Assembly: GCA_021797995.1 (NCBI GenBank) | Contig: JAJZYR010000002.1 | Location: forward strand, 1-48,666 | Reading direction: 5' to 3' | Source of the DNA: Microcaldota archaeon | GTDB taxonomy: Archaea > Micrarchaeota > Micrarchaeia > Micrarchaeales > CABMGC01 | Length of the DNA: 48,666 nt | In this document: one piece after another, positions 1 through 8,109 of the stretch | How the letters are laid out: every line of letters starts with the position of its first letter | How positions within the stretch are numbered: position 1 is the first letter of the stretch | The notes under the pieces: generated by a model | The model's input: only the letters and a program-made list of their open reading frames with translations | The model's database searches: none | Told to the model about the DNA's origin: nothing | Position numbers and translations under genes: made by a program

Positions 1-162
1 GCCTGGAGAACGCCAATGAAGAACAACCCGAGAGGCAGAAAGTCAAAGGTTGGGTCTGAAAAGGTCAGCAGGCAGGACGGATACCTTTACTTCATAGATA
101 AGAGCGGCTATGTAGCCAGAACAAAGATGAACAGGAAAGGAAGGATGAGGAGAAGGAGATAA
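1..162 (+). CDS. Small basic protein, 5' end outside window
   Basis: Reading frame 1 is open from the window edge to TAA at 160-162, so only the C-terminal 53 residues are seen. The peptide is strongly basic and ends in a run of Arg (GRMRRRR). Its middle part, GYLYFIDKSGYVARTKM, resembles short conserved proteins in DPANN archaea that I cannot name with a function. The basic tail suggests nucleic acid or ribosome binding, which is inference. A long T-rich stretch follows directly and probably terminates this transcript. Confidence 0.6.
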   Translation, partial: AWRTPMKNNPRGRKSKVGSEKVSRQDGYLYFIDKSGYVARTKMNRKGRMRRRR

Positions 163-184
163 TCCTTACTTGATGTTTTAAGTC

Positions 185-225
185 TTTGTTTTTTTTATTT
201 TTTTATTTTTTTTATCTTTTCCTTT
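185..225 (+). terminator. T-rich terminator
   Basis: Three runs of seven to eight T separated by single A bases lie 25 to 60 bp after the stop codon of the basic protein. Archaeal termination commonly uses T-tracts without a required hairpin. The rest of 163-354 holds no convincing gene. Confidence 0.6.
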
Positions 226-354
226 TACCTTTCATCTGCTGCGGCTAATATGAGCGTGGCAGCACATACAGACGCATGGTTTTCTCCTTCAATATTCGTG
301 TGCAAGGATTTATTCTGCGGCGATATTCTTGGCCATAACGCAACCCCGGCGCAC

Positions 355-723
355 TTAGGGCTGGTCGGCGGCAGGATCAGGATCCTGGATCGCAGGCTTA
401 ACTTCCAACTCTGCCTCCCTGCGCCGCATAAGCTTCAGCGCCTCGCTCCGGCCTGCTTTTTCCGCAGCCTCTATTCCGAGCTTTAGATACTGAAGTTCGC
501 GTGCCGGATTGCAACCCCTAAACAGCTTTGCAAGCTGGCAGGCTTTATCAGCCGCGCTGGCATACAGAATGTCGGCTAGATGTTGCATCCCGCCATGTTG
601 CATCCTGCCTTCTGAGTACATGGCAGCTACTTTCAGCATGCGCTCCAGTCTGTGGCCAACGTGAAATCCTTCCCTGACGGTCATGTGTGTCAACTTATCT
701 AGAGCCATGAAGCATGGCCGCAC
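355..723 (-). CDS. Hypothetical protein, helical, 122 aa
   Basis: I do not recognise this protein. It is a single open frame of up to 122 residues, rich in Ala, Leu, Arg and Glu in its second half (PARELQYLKLGIEAAEKAGR and onward), which suggests an alpha-helical or TPR-like fold. The middle contains a short imperfect repeat, RMQHGGMQH. Possible starts are ATG at 723, at 708 (MALDKL) or at 681; none has a clear ribosome binding site or TATA box, so the start is uncertain. It is followed only by the T-rich region. Coding status rests on length and composition alone. Confidence 0.45.
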   Translation of the reverse strand: MRPCFMALDKLTHMTVREGFHVGHRLERMLKVAAMYSEGRMQHGGMQHLADILYASAADKACQLAKLFRGCNPARELQYLKLGIEAAEKAGRSEALKLMRRREAELEVKPAIQDPDPAADQP

Positions 724-872
724 CGAACTTGCCGGACTGCAGTGGATGCAACGTCAACTGCGCATACCACGTAAGGTGTACAAAAGCTGGCAGGCAAAAC
801 AGGCCGGCACGGCCGTCTGGAGCCTTGGGGCATAATACGAAAGACCATCAGGCCACGAGAAGAGGGCCTGAT
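714..872 (+). CDS. Possible small Cys-rich protein
   Basis: A 52-residue plus-strand frame begins MAAPNLPDCSGCNVNCAYH and has four closely spaced Cys, suggesting a metal-binding knuckle. It starts within the first codons of the minus-strand hypothetical gene, so both cannot easily be right at that end. There is no visible ribosome binding site. The stop lies inside the 846-875 hairpin. Listed only as a candidate. Confidence 0.2.
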
Positions 873-875
873 GGC
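846..875. terminator. Strong hairpin between convergent genes
   Basis: CCATCAGGCC at 846-855 pairs perfectly with GGCCTGATGG at 866-875 across a 10-nt loop. It sits 15 bp beyond the stop of the minus-strand pilin-like gene, where a bidirectional terminator or mRNA-end stabiliser would be expected. Confidence 0.5.
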
Positions 876-889
876 GATACTATGCCTGC

Positions 890-1471
890 TTAGGACGTCT
901 TTGCCGTTATGGTTGCCATCTTGGCAGTTAACCAGTTGCCGTCTACCACATTGCTTGACGATGTTGTGTAGTTGATCCAGATGGTTCCTGTAAACGCCGA
1001 TCCGACAGATCCTGGATCGAATGTTGCACCGCTTGACTGGTAGCACTGTATGCCACTGACAGCAAGCTGCTGCCCAGGAACCAGCGAGAGCGTGTTTGCA
1101 GGAGAGTTGGATCCGCCAGTGGACTCTGACGCAACGCCATTGGTATTTACGTAATACCACGGATCCGCACTGCCTGTATTAGGCAGGCCCAGGCTATTCG
1201 ACGTTGCAGCACATGCAAGCGCGATGTTGTACTGTGTTGACTGGCTGTTCTGGCCTAGCGTGAAGCTTAGCAGGCCGGCGGTGGTAAGCGACGGATTGCT
1301 GCATAGGAATGGGGCAACTGGAATACATGCGGTGCCGAGCGACGCTGCACCTCCGAATACGCCTAGAGCATACAGTGCTCCAAGGACCACGGCAATTATA
1401 AGAATCGCCCAGCCGTACGTCATCAAGTACTCCATTGCACTTTGCAGCCTAAATCTCTTTGTTGTGTTCAT
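890..1471 (-). CDS. Archaeal pilin-like / class III signal peptide protein
   Basis: The protein is a surface-filament or secreted-pseudopilin candidate. Its N-terminus has a short basic head (MNTTKRFRL), then QSAMEYLMTYGWAILI and a single long hydrophobic helix to about residue 40. This is the arrangement of archaeal class III signal peptides processed by an archaeal prepilin peptidase. The remaining 150 residues are Ser/Thr/Gly/Asn-rich with several Cys (TACIPVAPFLC, IQCYQ) and look like an extracellular beta domain. A GTG nine bases further upstream could also serve as start. It is a single gene between a hairpin terminator and an A/T-rich promoter region at about 1515-1540. Filament assembly genes are not seen here, so its partners are unknown. 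Confidence 0.75.
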   Translation of the reverse strand: MNTTKRFRLQSAMEYLMTYGWAILIIAVVLGALYALGVFGGAASLGTACIPVAPFLCSNPSLTTAGLLSFTLGQNSQSTQYNIALACAATSNSLGLPNTGSADPWYYVNTNGVASESTGGSNSPANTLSLVPGQQLAVSGIQCYQSSGATFDPGSVGSAFTGTIWINYTTSSSNVVDGNWLTAKMATITAKTS

Positions 1472-1532
1472 TCCTCTCACTTTACCTTCTTTTTATTACT
1501 TTTAGGTATATCTCTTTTGGATATAATGGTAT

Positions 1533-2117
1533 TTAAATCATTCCCTTCCTCGCCTGTTCCTGCTTCTCCAGCGAGACCAGCTCGCTTATGGCGCTCTCAA
1601 GCTGTATCCTCGCCACGTCCTGCTTCCTCCTGAACTCCGGAACTATGGAGTTTGCAAACCTGAAGTGAGCTGTGGAATCGTATATGTCGAGCATTATTGC
1701 GTAATACCGTGATGCCTCCTTCAGCCTGCCGGCGCGCATGGACTCGAAGGCCTCGCGCTTCAGCTCGCCAACCGAGTCCATAAGCCCGAGGAGATACGGT
1801 ATCTCGGCCTCCCCGATCTCGCTTGCCGTCGGGATCTTTCCCCTCCCCAGCACGGAGTGCAGTATCATGGCCTCTGCATACTCTTGGTGGGCCTGCATGG
1901 AGTAGTGCTCCATGCCGCGCTCTGCGGATCTGAGCTCGCTGACCATTCTGGACGCCTGCGCAAGCAGGTCCTTCGCCCTCCCGGCATCCTTGACGTGCAT
2001 TGCAGTCATAGACTTGCCAGAGGTCCTGATCACGCTGCGCGAGAGCGCCATGACCCTCTCCATCTGCGACTCGAGCTCCATTATCCTTTTCTCTATCTTT
2101 ACAGTATCCCTGACCAT
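1533..2117 (-). CDS. Translin family protein
   Basis: This is an all-helical protein matching the translin family, which binds RNA and single-stranded DNA as ring-shaped oligomers; archaeal members include RNA-processing nucleases. The family signature is seen in the middle: HQEYAEAMILHSVLGRGKIP, then EIPYLLGLMDSVGELKREAF, then SRYYAIMLDIYDS. I place the start at ATG 2117 because AGGTG lies eight bases upstream; a GTG at 2129 would overlap the preceding OGG1 gene. The resulting 194 residues are close to the usual size. It is the last gene of the minus-strand set glycyl-tRNA synthetase, OGG1, translin. Whether it retains catalytic acidic residues was not checked. Confidence 0.8.
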   Translation of the reverse strand: MVRDTVKIEKRIMELESQMERVMALSRSVIRTSGKSMTAMHVKDAGRAKDLLAQASRMVSELRSAERGMEHYSMQAHQEYAEAMILHSVLGRGKIPTASEIGEAEIPYLLGLMDSVGELKREAFESMRAGRLKEASRYYAIMLDIYDSTAHFRFANSIVPEFRRKQDVARIQLESAISELVSLEKQEQARKGMI

Positions 2118-2121
2118 CAGC

Positions 2122-2994
2122 TTACGCACCTATCTTGTTCATCCTGCCATTACAGAAGAGGTATTGGTTGGCATATCCTGATAACCCTTCCCATCGCCTT
2201 TCAGCAAAGGCATGTATCTCCCCTATGCTCTTCTTCCTGCCGTTGAAGTATACGGTCTCCACGGCGCGCTTCACCCAGACGTCGACAGGGAAGGCCTCGA
2301 GCTTCTTGTACCCGAACAGGAGTATGCAGTCCGCGACCTTGTCGCCGATGCCGTAAAGCCCGAGGAGCCTCTCCTTGGCCGTGTGGTAGTCCATATCGGC
2401 CAGGTCAGCAAGATCCACGCCGGAGGTGCAGGCCTGCGCCACCTTTTTTATGTACCTGTCACGGAAACCGGTGCCGCACTTCCTTATCTCCGAGAGCTCC
2501 GCGCTTGCAAGCGTCTCTGGGCTAGGAAACGATTTTACGGCCCTGCCTGCTAGCTCGACCTCTTCGCCGAACCTCTCCGTCAGCCTTCCGATTATCCTGC
2601 GTATCCTCTTTATGTTGTTGAACTGCGAAACAACGAAGCAGAGAGTGGTCTCCCACGGGTCGTTCTCCGTTATCCTCAGCCCATTCAGATTGCCTATCGC
2701 AGCATCCATGTACCTGTCGGTGTTCAGCACGGCATATATCCTCTCCATGTCGTCCCTGAGGCCAAACCTCCTTATTACCTCGTGCCTTATGCCGCTCTCC
2801 GTATACTTTCCTTCATAAGAGTACGAGATGCGGCTGCTGCCTCCGCTGCGCAGCGCCCTTACTGTCACGACGCCGATGGCCGTTGTATAGGTCAGCACCT
2901 CGCATCTGCACTCGACGCGGTAATCGGAACAGAAGTTGAGCGGCTGGCCGCTCAACGACGTAAGGCCGAGGCTGAAGTTCCTAACGGATATCAT
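2122..2994 (-). CDS. ogg: 8-oxoguanine DNA glycosylase, OGG1 type
   Basis: A bifunctional base-excision repair glycosylase/AP lyase removing 8-oxoguanine. The helix-hairpin-helix plus GPD signature is clear: LYGIGDKVADCILLFG with catalytic Lys at residue 219, followed by AFPVDVWVKR with the conserved Asp at residue 238. The N-terminal part (DPWETTLCFVVSQFNNI around residues 112-128) is the usual OGG1 start of the helical domain. The 290-residue length fits the full OGG1 type rather than the shorter archaeal AGOG or OGG2. It begins six bases after the GlyRS stop and ends just upstream of translin, so the three genes are probably cotranscribed. Confidence 0.9.
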   Translation of the reverse strand: MISVRNFSLGLTSLSGQPLNFCSDYRVECRCEVLTYTTAIGVVTVRALRSGGSSRISYSYEGKYTESGIRHEVIRRFGLRDDMERIYAVLNTDRYMDAAIGNLNGLRITENDPWETTLCFVVSQFNNIKRIRRIIGRLTERFGEEVELAGRAVKSFPSPETLASAELSEIRKCGTGFRDRYIKKVAQACTSGVDLADLADMDYHTAKERLLGLYGIGDKVADCILLFGYKKLEAFPVDVWVKRAVETVYFNGRKKSIGEIHAFAERRWEGLSGYANQYLFCNGRMNKIGA

Positions 2995-3000
2995 GGGCGC

Positions 3001-4473
3001 TTACACCTCAGGTATCGTCCGCGATGCAGCCAGCATCTGCATCAGCTCCTCTGTCGAGGCGCGTACCTGGCTCCTGTCATCCCTCCTCCTCACAGTGACC
3101 TTGCCGTAATTCTCTGACTTTACATCAATGGTCTCGAAGTCCACAGTGATGCAGAACGGGGTTCCTATCTCGTCCATCCTTGCGTACCTCTTCCCTATCG
3201 ATGCCGACGTGTCGTAGTATGCCCTGAACCTGCCTGAGACAGCCTTGTATATCTCGGCAGCCTTCCTCTCCAGGCCTTCATCCTTTTGCAATGGGAAGAC
3301 GGCTGCTGCGTAAGGGGAGAGGCAGGCTGGCAGCGAGAAGACCTCGCGCTCCCCGGTCTTGCTGTAGAATATGTCGGCAAGCATCCAGATGTTCCTGTCC
3401 ACTCCGAAGCTCAGCTCGAGGACGTTCGGCATGAACCTGCGCCCATTGACGCTTACGGAGAGGTCCTGGCCCGAGCCTTTCGAGTGGGAGCTAAGGTCGT
3501 ACTCGCCCCTGTAGTGCAGCCCCCCGACCTCCTTGAACCCGTTCCAGCTCCTGACGTCTACCTCTATGTCCATATGCACCTTGTTGTAGAAGGCCTTGTC
3601 CACGCCCCCCTTCTCGAAGAACCTGAGCCTTTCATCCGGCACGCCAAGCACCTTCCTGTAAAAGTTGCTTATCAGGGCCATGTGGTTGATGTAGAATACG
3701 GGATAACCCATCTTCACCAGGCCCTCCGTAGTAATCTTTACCTGCTTGCCGGTGCTGTACGGTACGACATTCAGCTCGGCCTCTGGCGACGCAAGCGCAT
3801 TCTGGAAGTTCTCCGGATCGAAGAATATCTGGAGTTCTGCCTGGACCAGCTCGCGCATCCTGTAGAGGCCCTGCCTCGGTGAGATCTCATTCCTGTACGC
3901 CCTACCTATGATCGCAAGCCCAAGCGGCAGCTTCTTCCTCAGCGTCATGAACTCCCTGTAGAAGTTGAGGTAGACAGACTGCGCGGTCTCAGGGCGCAGG
4001 TATCCCCTTTCCTTCTTCTCAGGCCCCAGCGAGACGTCGATCATCATGTTGAATGACTTGGGCTCGGCCAGCGCGCCGCCGCACTTCGGGCACTTGAGTC
4101 CCTTGGCATTCACCGCTTCCTGTATCTCCTCCGCGCCGGCGCCCTCGCTCACCGCGGCTCCAAGCTCCGCAAGCAGGACGTCTGCCCTGTAGAAGCTCCT
4201 GCATTTTGTGCAGGAGATTATTATGTCGTGGAACCTCGAGGCATGGCCCGATGCTATCAGCGGCTTTTCTGGAAGTATGTTTGATCCGTCAATCAGGAAG
4301 TAGTTGCCATTCCTCTCTATGAAATACGAGATCCAAAGATCCTCGAAGCGCCTCTTTATCGTTGCCCCAAGATGGCCATAGTCGTACAGTCCTGCGGCCC
4401 CTCCGTATATCTCCGCTGCAGGCCAGAAGAGCCCAACGCGTTTTGCAAAGCCAGCTATCTCCTCGTTATCCAT
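3001..4473 (-). CDS. glyS: Glycyl-tRNA synthetase, archaeal/eukaryal class II type
   Basis: Charges tRNA-Gly in the cytoplasm. Class II motifs are present: GYLRPETAQSVYLNF around residues 157-171, motif 2 IIGRAYRNEISPRQGL at about 188-203, and motif 3 in VLELSFGVDRNIW. Two CxxC pairs (CTKC at 88-91, CPKC at 128-131) form the zinc site of the insertion. The C-terminal anticodon-binding domain ends with a typical RDDRSQVR segment. I chose ATG 4473 (MDNEE) rather than the longer frame because a TATA box lies about 30 bp upstream, which fits a leaderless mRNA. At 490 residues it is compact for the family. Upstream-most gene of the GlyRS-OGG1-translin set. Confidence 0.95.
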   Translation of the reverse strand: MDNEEIAGFAKRVGLFWPAAEIYGGAAGLYDYGHLGATIKRRFEDLWISYFIERNGNYFLIDGSNILPEKPLIASGHASRFHDIIISCTKCRSFYRADVLLAELGAAVSEGAGAEEIQEAVNAKGLKCPKCGGALAEPKSFNMMIDVSLGPEKKERGYLRPETAQSVYLNFYREFMTLRKKLPLGLAIIGRAYRNEISPRQGLYRMRELVQAELQIFFDPENFQNALASPEAELNVVPYSTGKQVKITTEGLVKMGYPVFYINHMALISNFYRKVLGVPDERLRFFEKGGVDKAFYNKVHMDIEVDVRSWNGFKEVGGLHYRGEYDLSSHSKGSGQDLSVSVNGRRFMPNVLELSFGVDRNIWMLADIFYSKTGEREVFSLPACLSPYAAAVFPLQKDEGLERKAAEIYKAVSGRFRAYYDTSASIGKRYARMDEIGTPFCITVDFETIDVKSENYGKVTVRRRDDRSQVRASTEELMQMLAASRTIPEV

Positions 4474-4499
4474 GCAAATTACCGGAGAAAAACCACGAC

Positions 4500-4507
4500 A
4501 TATAAAT
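4500..4507 (-). promoter_or_regulatory. TATA box for GlyRS operon
   Basis: On the minus strand the sequence reads ATTTATAT, centred about 30 bp before ATG 4473. The spacing predicts transcription starting at or near the start codon. Confidence 0.55.
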
Positions 4508-4570
4508 TGATTGCAAAGAATAATAAACAATAACATCTGCGGAAGGAGCCCGTAAAGACGAGCTGCGCTT

Positions 4571-5131
4571 TCAGGCAGCGGCCTTCATGGCTTGCTGCGC
4601 CTTCTGTTCCTTCTGCACCGACATCGTTATGGAATAAGTGCCGGAGAGCTTCTTTGACGCCCTCGAGAGCGCTTCGCGCGCAACGTCCTTTGCCGCAGCC
4701 ATGACGCTGAGCTCGAATACCACCTGGCCTTCGTGCACTCTCGCCGCCACAGAGGACGGACTGCCGAACGAGAGTGACATGCCCTGCGAGATACGGTCGG
4801 CCCCTGCTCCTGTCGCCCTCTTCTTCTCCCTTATCACGCTGTGCGGGAAGGGCCTCAGCCTGAGGAGGTAGTTGTTCACCAGCTCGCGCTCGAGCAGCTT
4901 GTTTGCGACCTGCCTTGCGGCCTCAAGCGCATTCGACCTGAGCTGGACCTGCTGGTCTGCTGCCAAGGTAAGGTATAAGTCATACGAAGGCTTGGCTGTA
5001 CCCATCTTGAAGATCATGAGGCTGGTATGAGGCAGCGCCTTTATGTAATTCTTCCTGGGCTTCTTCACCGAGTACCTCGCCCACGGCTGGCTGTTTATGC
5101 TTCTTACCGATCTTGCCGGTCTTAACTTCAT
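4571..5131 (-). CDS. rpl10e: Large subunit ribosomal protein L10e (uL16)
   Basis: Component of the 50S subunit near the P site and 5S rRNA. Recognisable segments are QLRSNALEAARQVANKLL, PFPHSVIREKKRATGAGADR and ISQGMSLSFGSP, the last being the tightly conserved loop facing the tRNA site. The C-terminus carries an Ala/Lys/Gln-rich extension (QKEQKAQQAMKAAA) beyond the usual end. ATG 5131 gives MKLRPARS, the usual type of start; a GTG nine bases upstream is less likely. It is a single-gene unit between GlyRS and the divergent HD gene, sharing a short A/T-rich promoter region at about 5160-5215. Confidence 0.95.
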   Translation of the reverse strand: MKLRPARSVRSINSQPWARYSVKKPRKNYIKALPHTSLMIFKMGTAKPSYDLYLTLAADQQVQLRSNALEAARQVANKLLERELVNNYLLRLRPFPHSVIREKKRATGAGADRISQGMSLSFGSPSSVAARVHEGQVVFELSVMAAAKDVAREALSRASKKLSGTYSITMSVQKEQKAQQAMKAAA

Positions 5132-5241
5132 TTGAATCACACACGCTTATTAGTGCTGCAATGTAAAATTTGGCAATATTCATTTGCTCAGAGAATATTT
5201 AAATATATCCTTGGGCAGGTTCAATTAAGCTTTTTCGTAGC

Positions 5242-5925
5242 ATGAGGTGTCCGAGTACGCGGAGAACCGCCGCAGATGACGCAAGGGTAAGCGAGCTGCA
5301 TGATATTGTGGTAGGACTCTTCAGAAGAGGCGCGGTACCTGACCTGCCGTATCACAACCTTCGCCATACCCTGGAAGTCCATGATACGGCATTGAAACTG
5401 GCGGAACAGTACCTTAACACAGGGGAGCTCTCCGTGGAGCAGGTATCGTTACTGAGAATAGCCGCTCTCTTCCATGATACCGGATTCGCCAACCGCGGCA
5501 GATACGCAAACAACGAGCCTGTCGGGGCTACCAACGCATCCAGGATTATGGCACGGATGGATTACAATGCCGCAGAGAGGGACACGGTAAAGAGGCTTAT
5601 CCGCGCAACTGCAATGCCGCAGAGGCCTACGAACGTGCTTGAGAGGATTCTCTGCGATGCGGACCTTGGGTATCTTGGAGCGCCGGGCTTCCTTAAGGTA
5701 CTTGACGGCTTAAGACGCGAGTGGGAGGACATTGGAAGGATTTATGCGGAAAGAAGATGGCTGGACCTGAACATAATATTTCTCAGGGCCCATAGATACC
5801 ATACAGCAGCGGCCAGAGAGGCATTTGACAAGGCCAAGGTCGAGAATCTTGGCATCCTGGAGATGCTGAAGAGGGAACTCGGTTCAAGGGAGCGCATACA
5901 GGATGCTTTTACGCGCCTGCAGTAA
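5242..5925 (+). CDS. HD-superfamily metal-dependent phosphohydrolase
   Basis: A probable nucleotide or cyclic-nucleotide phosphohydrolase; the substrate cannot be read from sequence. The HD metal ligands are in order: His in YHNLRHTLEVHD (residue 42), His-Asp in AALFHDTGF (78-79) and Asp in CDADLGYLG (139). An Asn-rich NNEPVGATNAS segment follows the HD pair, as in COG4339-like predicted hydrolases. A TATA-like sequence at about 5198-5207 and ATG 5242 are consistent with a short leader. It stands alone, divergent from L10e. Confidence 0.8.
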   Translation: MRCPSTRRTAADDARVSELHDIVVGLFRRGAVPDLPYHNLRHTLEVHDTALKLAEQYLNTGELSVEQVSLLRIAALFHDTGFANRGRYANNEPVGATNASRIMARMDYNAAERDTVKRLIRATAMPQRPTNVLERILCDADLGYLGAPGFLKVLDGLRREWEDIGRIYAERRWLDLNIIFLRAHRYHTAAAREAFDKAKVENLGILEMLKRELGSRERIQDAFTRLQ

Positions 5926-6066
5926 GGGCGCCTGAAACAGGCAGGGCATCCTGTCCGGCCTTGCCCGGCTCTGCCCTTGCCCTGCTGCCCGCTGCAGCCG
6001 CATGCATTCCCACAGGTATCCGTGCCAGTGCCACGCAGATAATGGCACGCTATCAAGTGCATGCGC

Positions 6067-6216
6067 TCAGATTATTGCGGCCTCAAGACTCCGTATGTCT
6101 ACATCCCATGCCATGCTGCAGCTATCGCCGTGCTTCTCAGCCTCCTTCAGAACCTCCTTGATGTTCGCGTGCTGCGAAGTGTAGCCGCATGCACAGGAGA
6201 ATGCGTACTCTCCCAT
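6067..6216 (-). CDS. Small Cys/His protein, 49 aa
   Basis: A short frame with a good ribosome binding site (GGTGGAGG ending three bases before ATG 6216) encodes 49 residues beginning MGEYAFSCACGYTSQHANIK. It contains CAC, a later Cys and two His (EKHGDSC), the pattern of a small metal-binding or DUF1059-like protein; this is a resemblance, not an identification. A TATA-like ATTAAATAAT lies upstream at about 6256-6266. A GTG nine bases earlier could also start it. The ribosome binding site and promoter make it more believable than its length alone. Confidence 0.55.
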   Translation of the reverse strand: MGEYAFSCACGYTSQHANIKEVLKEAEKHGDSCSMAWDVDIRSLEAAII

Positions 6217-6355
6217 TTCCTCCACCCCCTTTAAACATATGAGGAGGCAATTATTATTTAATGGTATTCTGCAAGCTTGGTTCTTGACGAATTCTTATGC
6301 TGCCATGCCTCCCGTGCTCCTGGCCCGCACGCGACAGGCACCTGCACGACTCACA

Positions 6356-6370
6356 CGGCCGCAAAGGCCG
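6356..6370. terminator. Short GC hairpin after Nudix gene
   Basis: CGGCC, loop GCAAA, GGCCG lies 60-80 bp downstream of the Nudix stop. The remainder of 6217-6433 shows only the promoter of the small Cys/His protein. Confidence 0.3.
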
Positions 6371-6433
6371 GCACCATAAGTAGCGGCACCGGCATCATAA
6401 TTCTATCTGATGAGGATATGTGGTCTGGAACTA

Positions 6434-6826
6434 TCACTCCAGCGTTGTCTTGAGATATGAAAGCGCCTTCCTGTCAACCTCCACGTCTATCCGATGCTTC
6501 TGCTCAAAGGAGAGCCATGTCAGCTTGCCGACGTCGCCCCTCTTTATCCTGCCTTTCCACTTGGTGACTAGGTAATAGTGGCACTCCTGGACCTCTGACC
6601 TTGCCACATACGACTGCTTGCAGAAGAGCTTGTATTCAGTAGGCTCGACGCTCAATTCCTCAAGACACTCCCTTTTCAGCGTGCCCTCGAGACCCTCACC
6701 AGACTCCCGGTGGCCTCCCGGCAGCATAACCTTGCCTGGGTCAGTGTCATCGGTCTCTGGTCTCTTCTCTACCAGGAACTTGCCATCCTTGAAGAGCACG
6801 AACACTACGCACATTGCACGCTTCAT
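6434..6826 (-). CDS. Nudix hydrolase
   Basis: Hydrolyses a nucleoside diphosphate linked to another moiety; the exact substrate is unknown. The Nudix box is complete: GHRESGEGLEGTL followed by KRECLEELSVE (about residues 38-61), giving the GX5EX7REUXEEXGU pattern with Leu-Ser in place of the final Gly. The 130-residue length is typical of single-domain Nudix enzymes. The open frame extends far upstream through the tRNA-Val gene, but that part is not protein-like. ATG 6826 is supported by TTATAAAT at 6850-6857, about 27 bp upstream. Confidence 0.9.
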   Translation of the reverse strand: MKRAMCVVFVLFKDGKFLVEKRPETDDTDPGKVMLPGGHRESGEGLEGTLKRECLEELSVEPTEYKLFCKQSYVARSEVQECHYYLVTKWKGRIKRGDVGKLTWLSFEQKHRIDVEVDRKALSYLKTTLE

Positions 6827-6849
6827 TGTTACACCTAAGCACCTTTCAT

Positions 6850-6857
6850 TTATAACA
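6850..6857 (-). promoter_or_regulatory. TATA box for Nudix gene
   Basis: TTATAAAT on the minus strand, about 27 bp before ATG 6826, implying a leaderless transcript. Confidence 0.55.
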
Positions 6858-7117
6858 ATCAGCCCTTCCGCAGAAGGCCTGGCAGCAACATCTCTTCGTA
6901 GCAATGCCTCAGCGATGCGGCTTCGACTTCCACGCCCTCGATCGCAGTCTCGTGTTCGTGGTCGACTGCTAGGGTGGAGCTTATGGGTGCCAGCATCACG
7001 CTGTCCACCGCACCGGTGCGGTTCTTCTTCTAGGTGAATGGATGGAAATTGAGATACCAGATGTAAGAGTGAGCAAAGAGAGAGTTCAGGGACTTGAGAC
7101 TGTGGTAAACACGGCAA

Positions 7118-7188
7118 TGGAGGCAAGGAGAATTGGACTCCTGTCTGCAGAATGTCAATCTGCCGTCCTGCCACTAGACTATGCCTCC
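7118..7188 (-). tRNA. tRNA-Val (anticodon GAC)
   Basis: The minus strand folds into a full cloverleaf of 71 nt. The acceptor is GGAGGCA/TGCCTCC with discriminator A, the D-arm is closed by GTC/GAC with GG in its loop, the anticodon stem is GCAGA/TCTGC with loop TTGACAT, the variable loop has 4 nt, and the T-arm is AGGAG/CTCCT. Anticodon positions 34-36 read GAC, valine. No CCA is encoded and there is no intron. Confidence 0.95.
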
Positions 7189-7214
7189 ATCTGCGAAAAG
7201 GATTCTCCGCCAAT

Positions 7215-8105
7215 CTAGATAAATATATCGTCGCCGTCCTTTGCGACAACTGCGTTGGCGAATATCTTCCTTGACTCGGCCTCATGCTGCGCCTGGCTCT
7301 TGTACCTCGCGCTTATGTGCGTAAGCACTAGGCGCCTCGCACCTGCCTTCCTTGCTATCCTTGCGGCTTCAGATGCAGTCGAGTGCGCCCGCTCGCGCGC
7401 CAGGCCTTTCTCGCTGTCCGCATATGTCGCTTCGTGGATCAGCAGGTCCGCCCCTCTTGCTGCCGCGACAGTCGCCTGCGAGGGCCTCGTGTCGCATGCA
7501 TAGACAATCTTCTTCCCTGCTTCCCTTCGTGTGACCTCCGAAATCCTCACCGTCTTTTTTCCCAGCCGCAGCCTGCCCTTCTTCTGGAGTATTGAGTACA
7601 TCTCGCCTTCGAGGCCGAGCCTGCTGCACTTGTCCTTGATGAACCTCTTCTTGTCATCTGTCTTGAAGATGTAGCCGCATGCTGGTATGTTGTGGCTCAA
7701 CCTGAATGCGGAGATCGTGAAGTCCCTGCCCCTGTATACCTTTCCAGGCTCCACGCCCCTGATCCCTATCGGATAGGTCATGACGGCCTTGTCAAACGAG
7801 ACGAGGCTTTTTACAACGCCCTCATAGCCTTTCGGCACGAATATCAGGAGGGGCTCTTTCCGTCCGGCGAGCGCAAGGGAGCGCACGAGGCCAGCCACAC
7901 CTATCACATGGTCGCCGTGCGCGTGCGTGAGCAGTATGGCGCGTATCCTCGACATGTTTACGCCGCGCCTGATGAGCTGCATCTGCGTCCCTTCCCCGCA
8001 ATCGAACAGGAAGACATTCCCCTCGTAGGACAGGGCCACCCCTGGAAGGCTCCGCAACTTTGTCGGCGTAGCGCCGGAAGTGCCTAGCATTGTGATCCTG
8101 ATCAT
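7215..8105 (-). CDS. rnz: Ribonuclease Z (tRNA 3'-processing endonuclease)
   Basis: A metallo-beta-lactamase-fold enzyme that cuts tRNA precursors after the discriminator base, needed here because tRNA genes lack CCA. Zinc ligands are visible in order: LLTHAHGDHVIG (His61, His63, Asp65, His66), LSHNIPACGY, YACDTRPS, HEATYAD, HSTASEAA and the final LTHISARY. The N-terminal LGTSGATPT motif is the family start. At 296 residues it is the usual short form. It lies four bases after NFACT and just downstream of it in the same direction. Confidence 0.95.
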   Translation of the reverse strand: MIRITMLGTSGATPTKLRSLPGVALSYEGNVFLFDCGEGTQMQLIRRGVNMSRIRAILLTHAHGDHVIGVAGLVRSLALAGRKEPLLIFVPKGYEGVVKSLVSFDKAVMTYPIGIRGVEPGKVYRGRDFTISAFRLSHNIPACGYIFKTDDKKRFIKDKCSRLGLEGEMYSILQKKGRLRLGKKTVRISEVTRREAGKKIVYACDTRPSQATVAAARGADLLIHEATYADSEKGLARERAHSTASEAARIARKAGARRLVLTHISARYKSQAQHEAESRKIFANAVVAKDGDDIFI

Positions 8106-8109
8106 CGGC

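Noticed and set aside
6859-6996. Minus-strand frame of 45 aa (ends GLLRKG) between Nudix and tRNA-Val
   Set aside because: Composition is plausible but there is no ribosome binding site and it overlaps the Nudix promoter.
7042-7218. Plus-strand frame of 58 aa antisense to tRNA-Val
   Set aside because: Its second half is simply the complement of the tRNA; no ribosome binding site.
6827-7285. N-terminal extension of the Nudix protein
   Set aside because: The frame passes through the tRNA-Val gene and has no protein-like pattern; TATA spacing supports ATG 6826.
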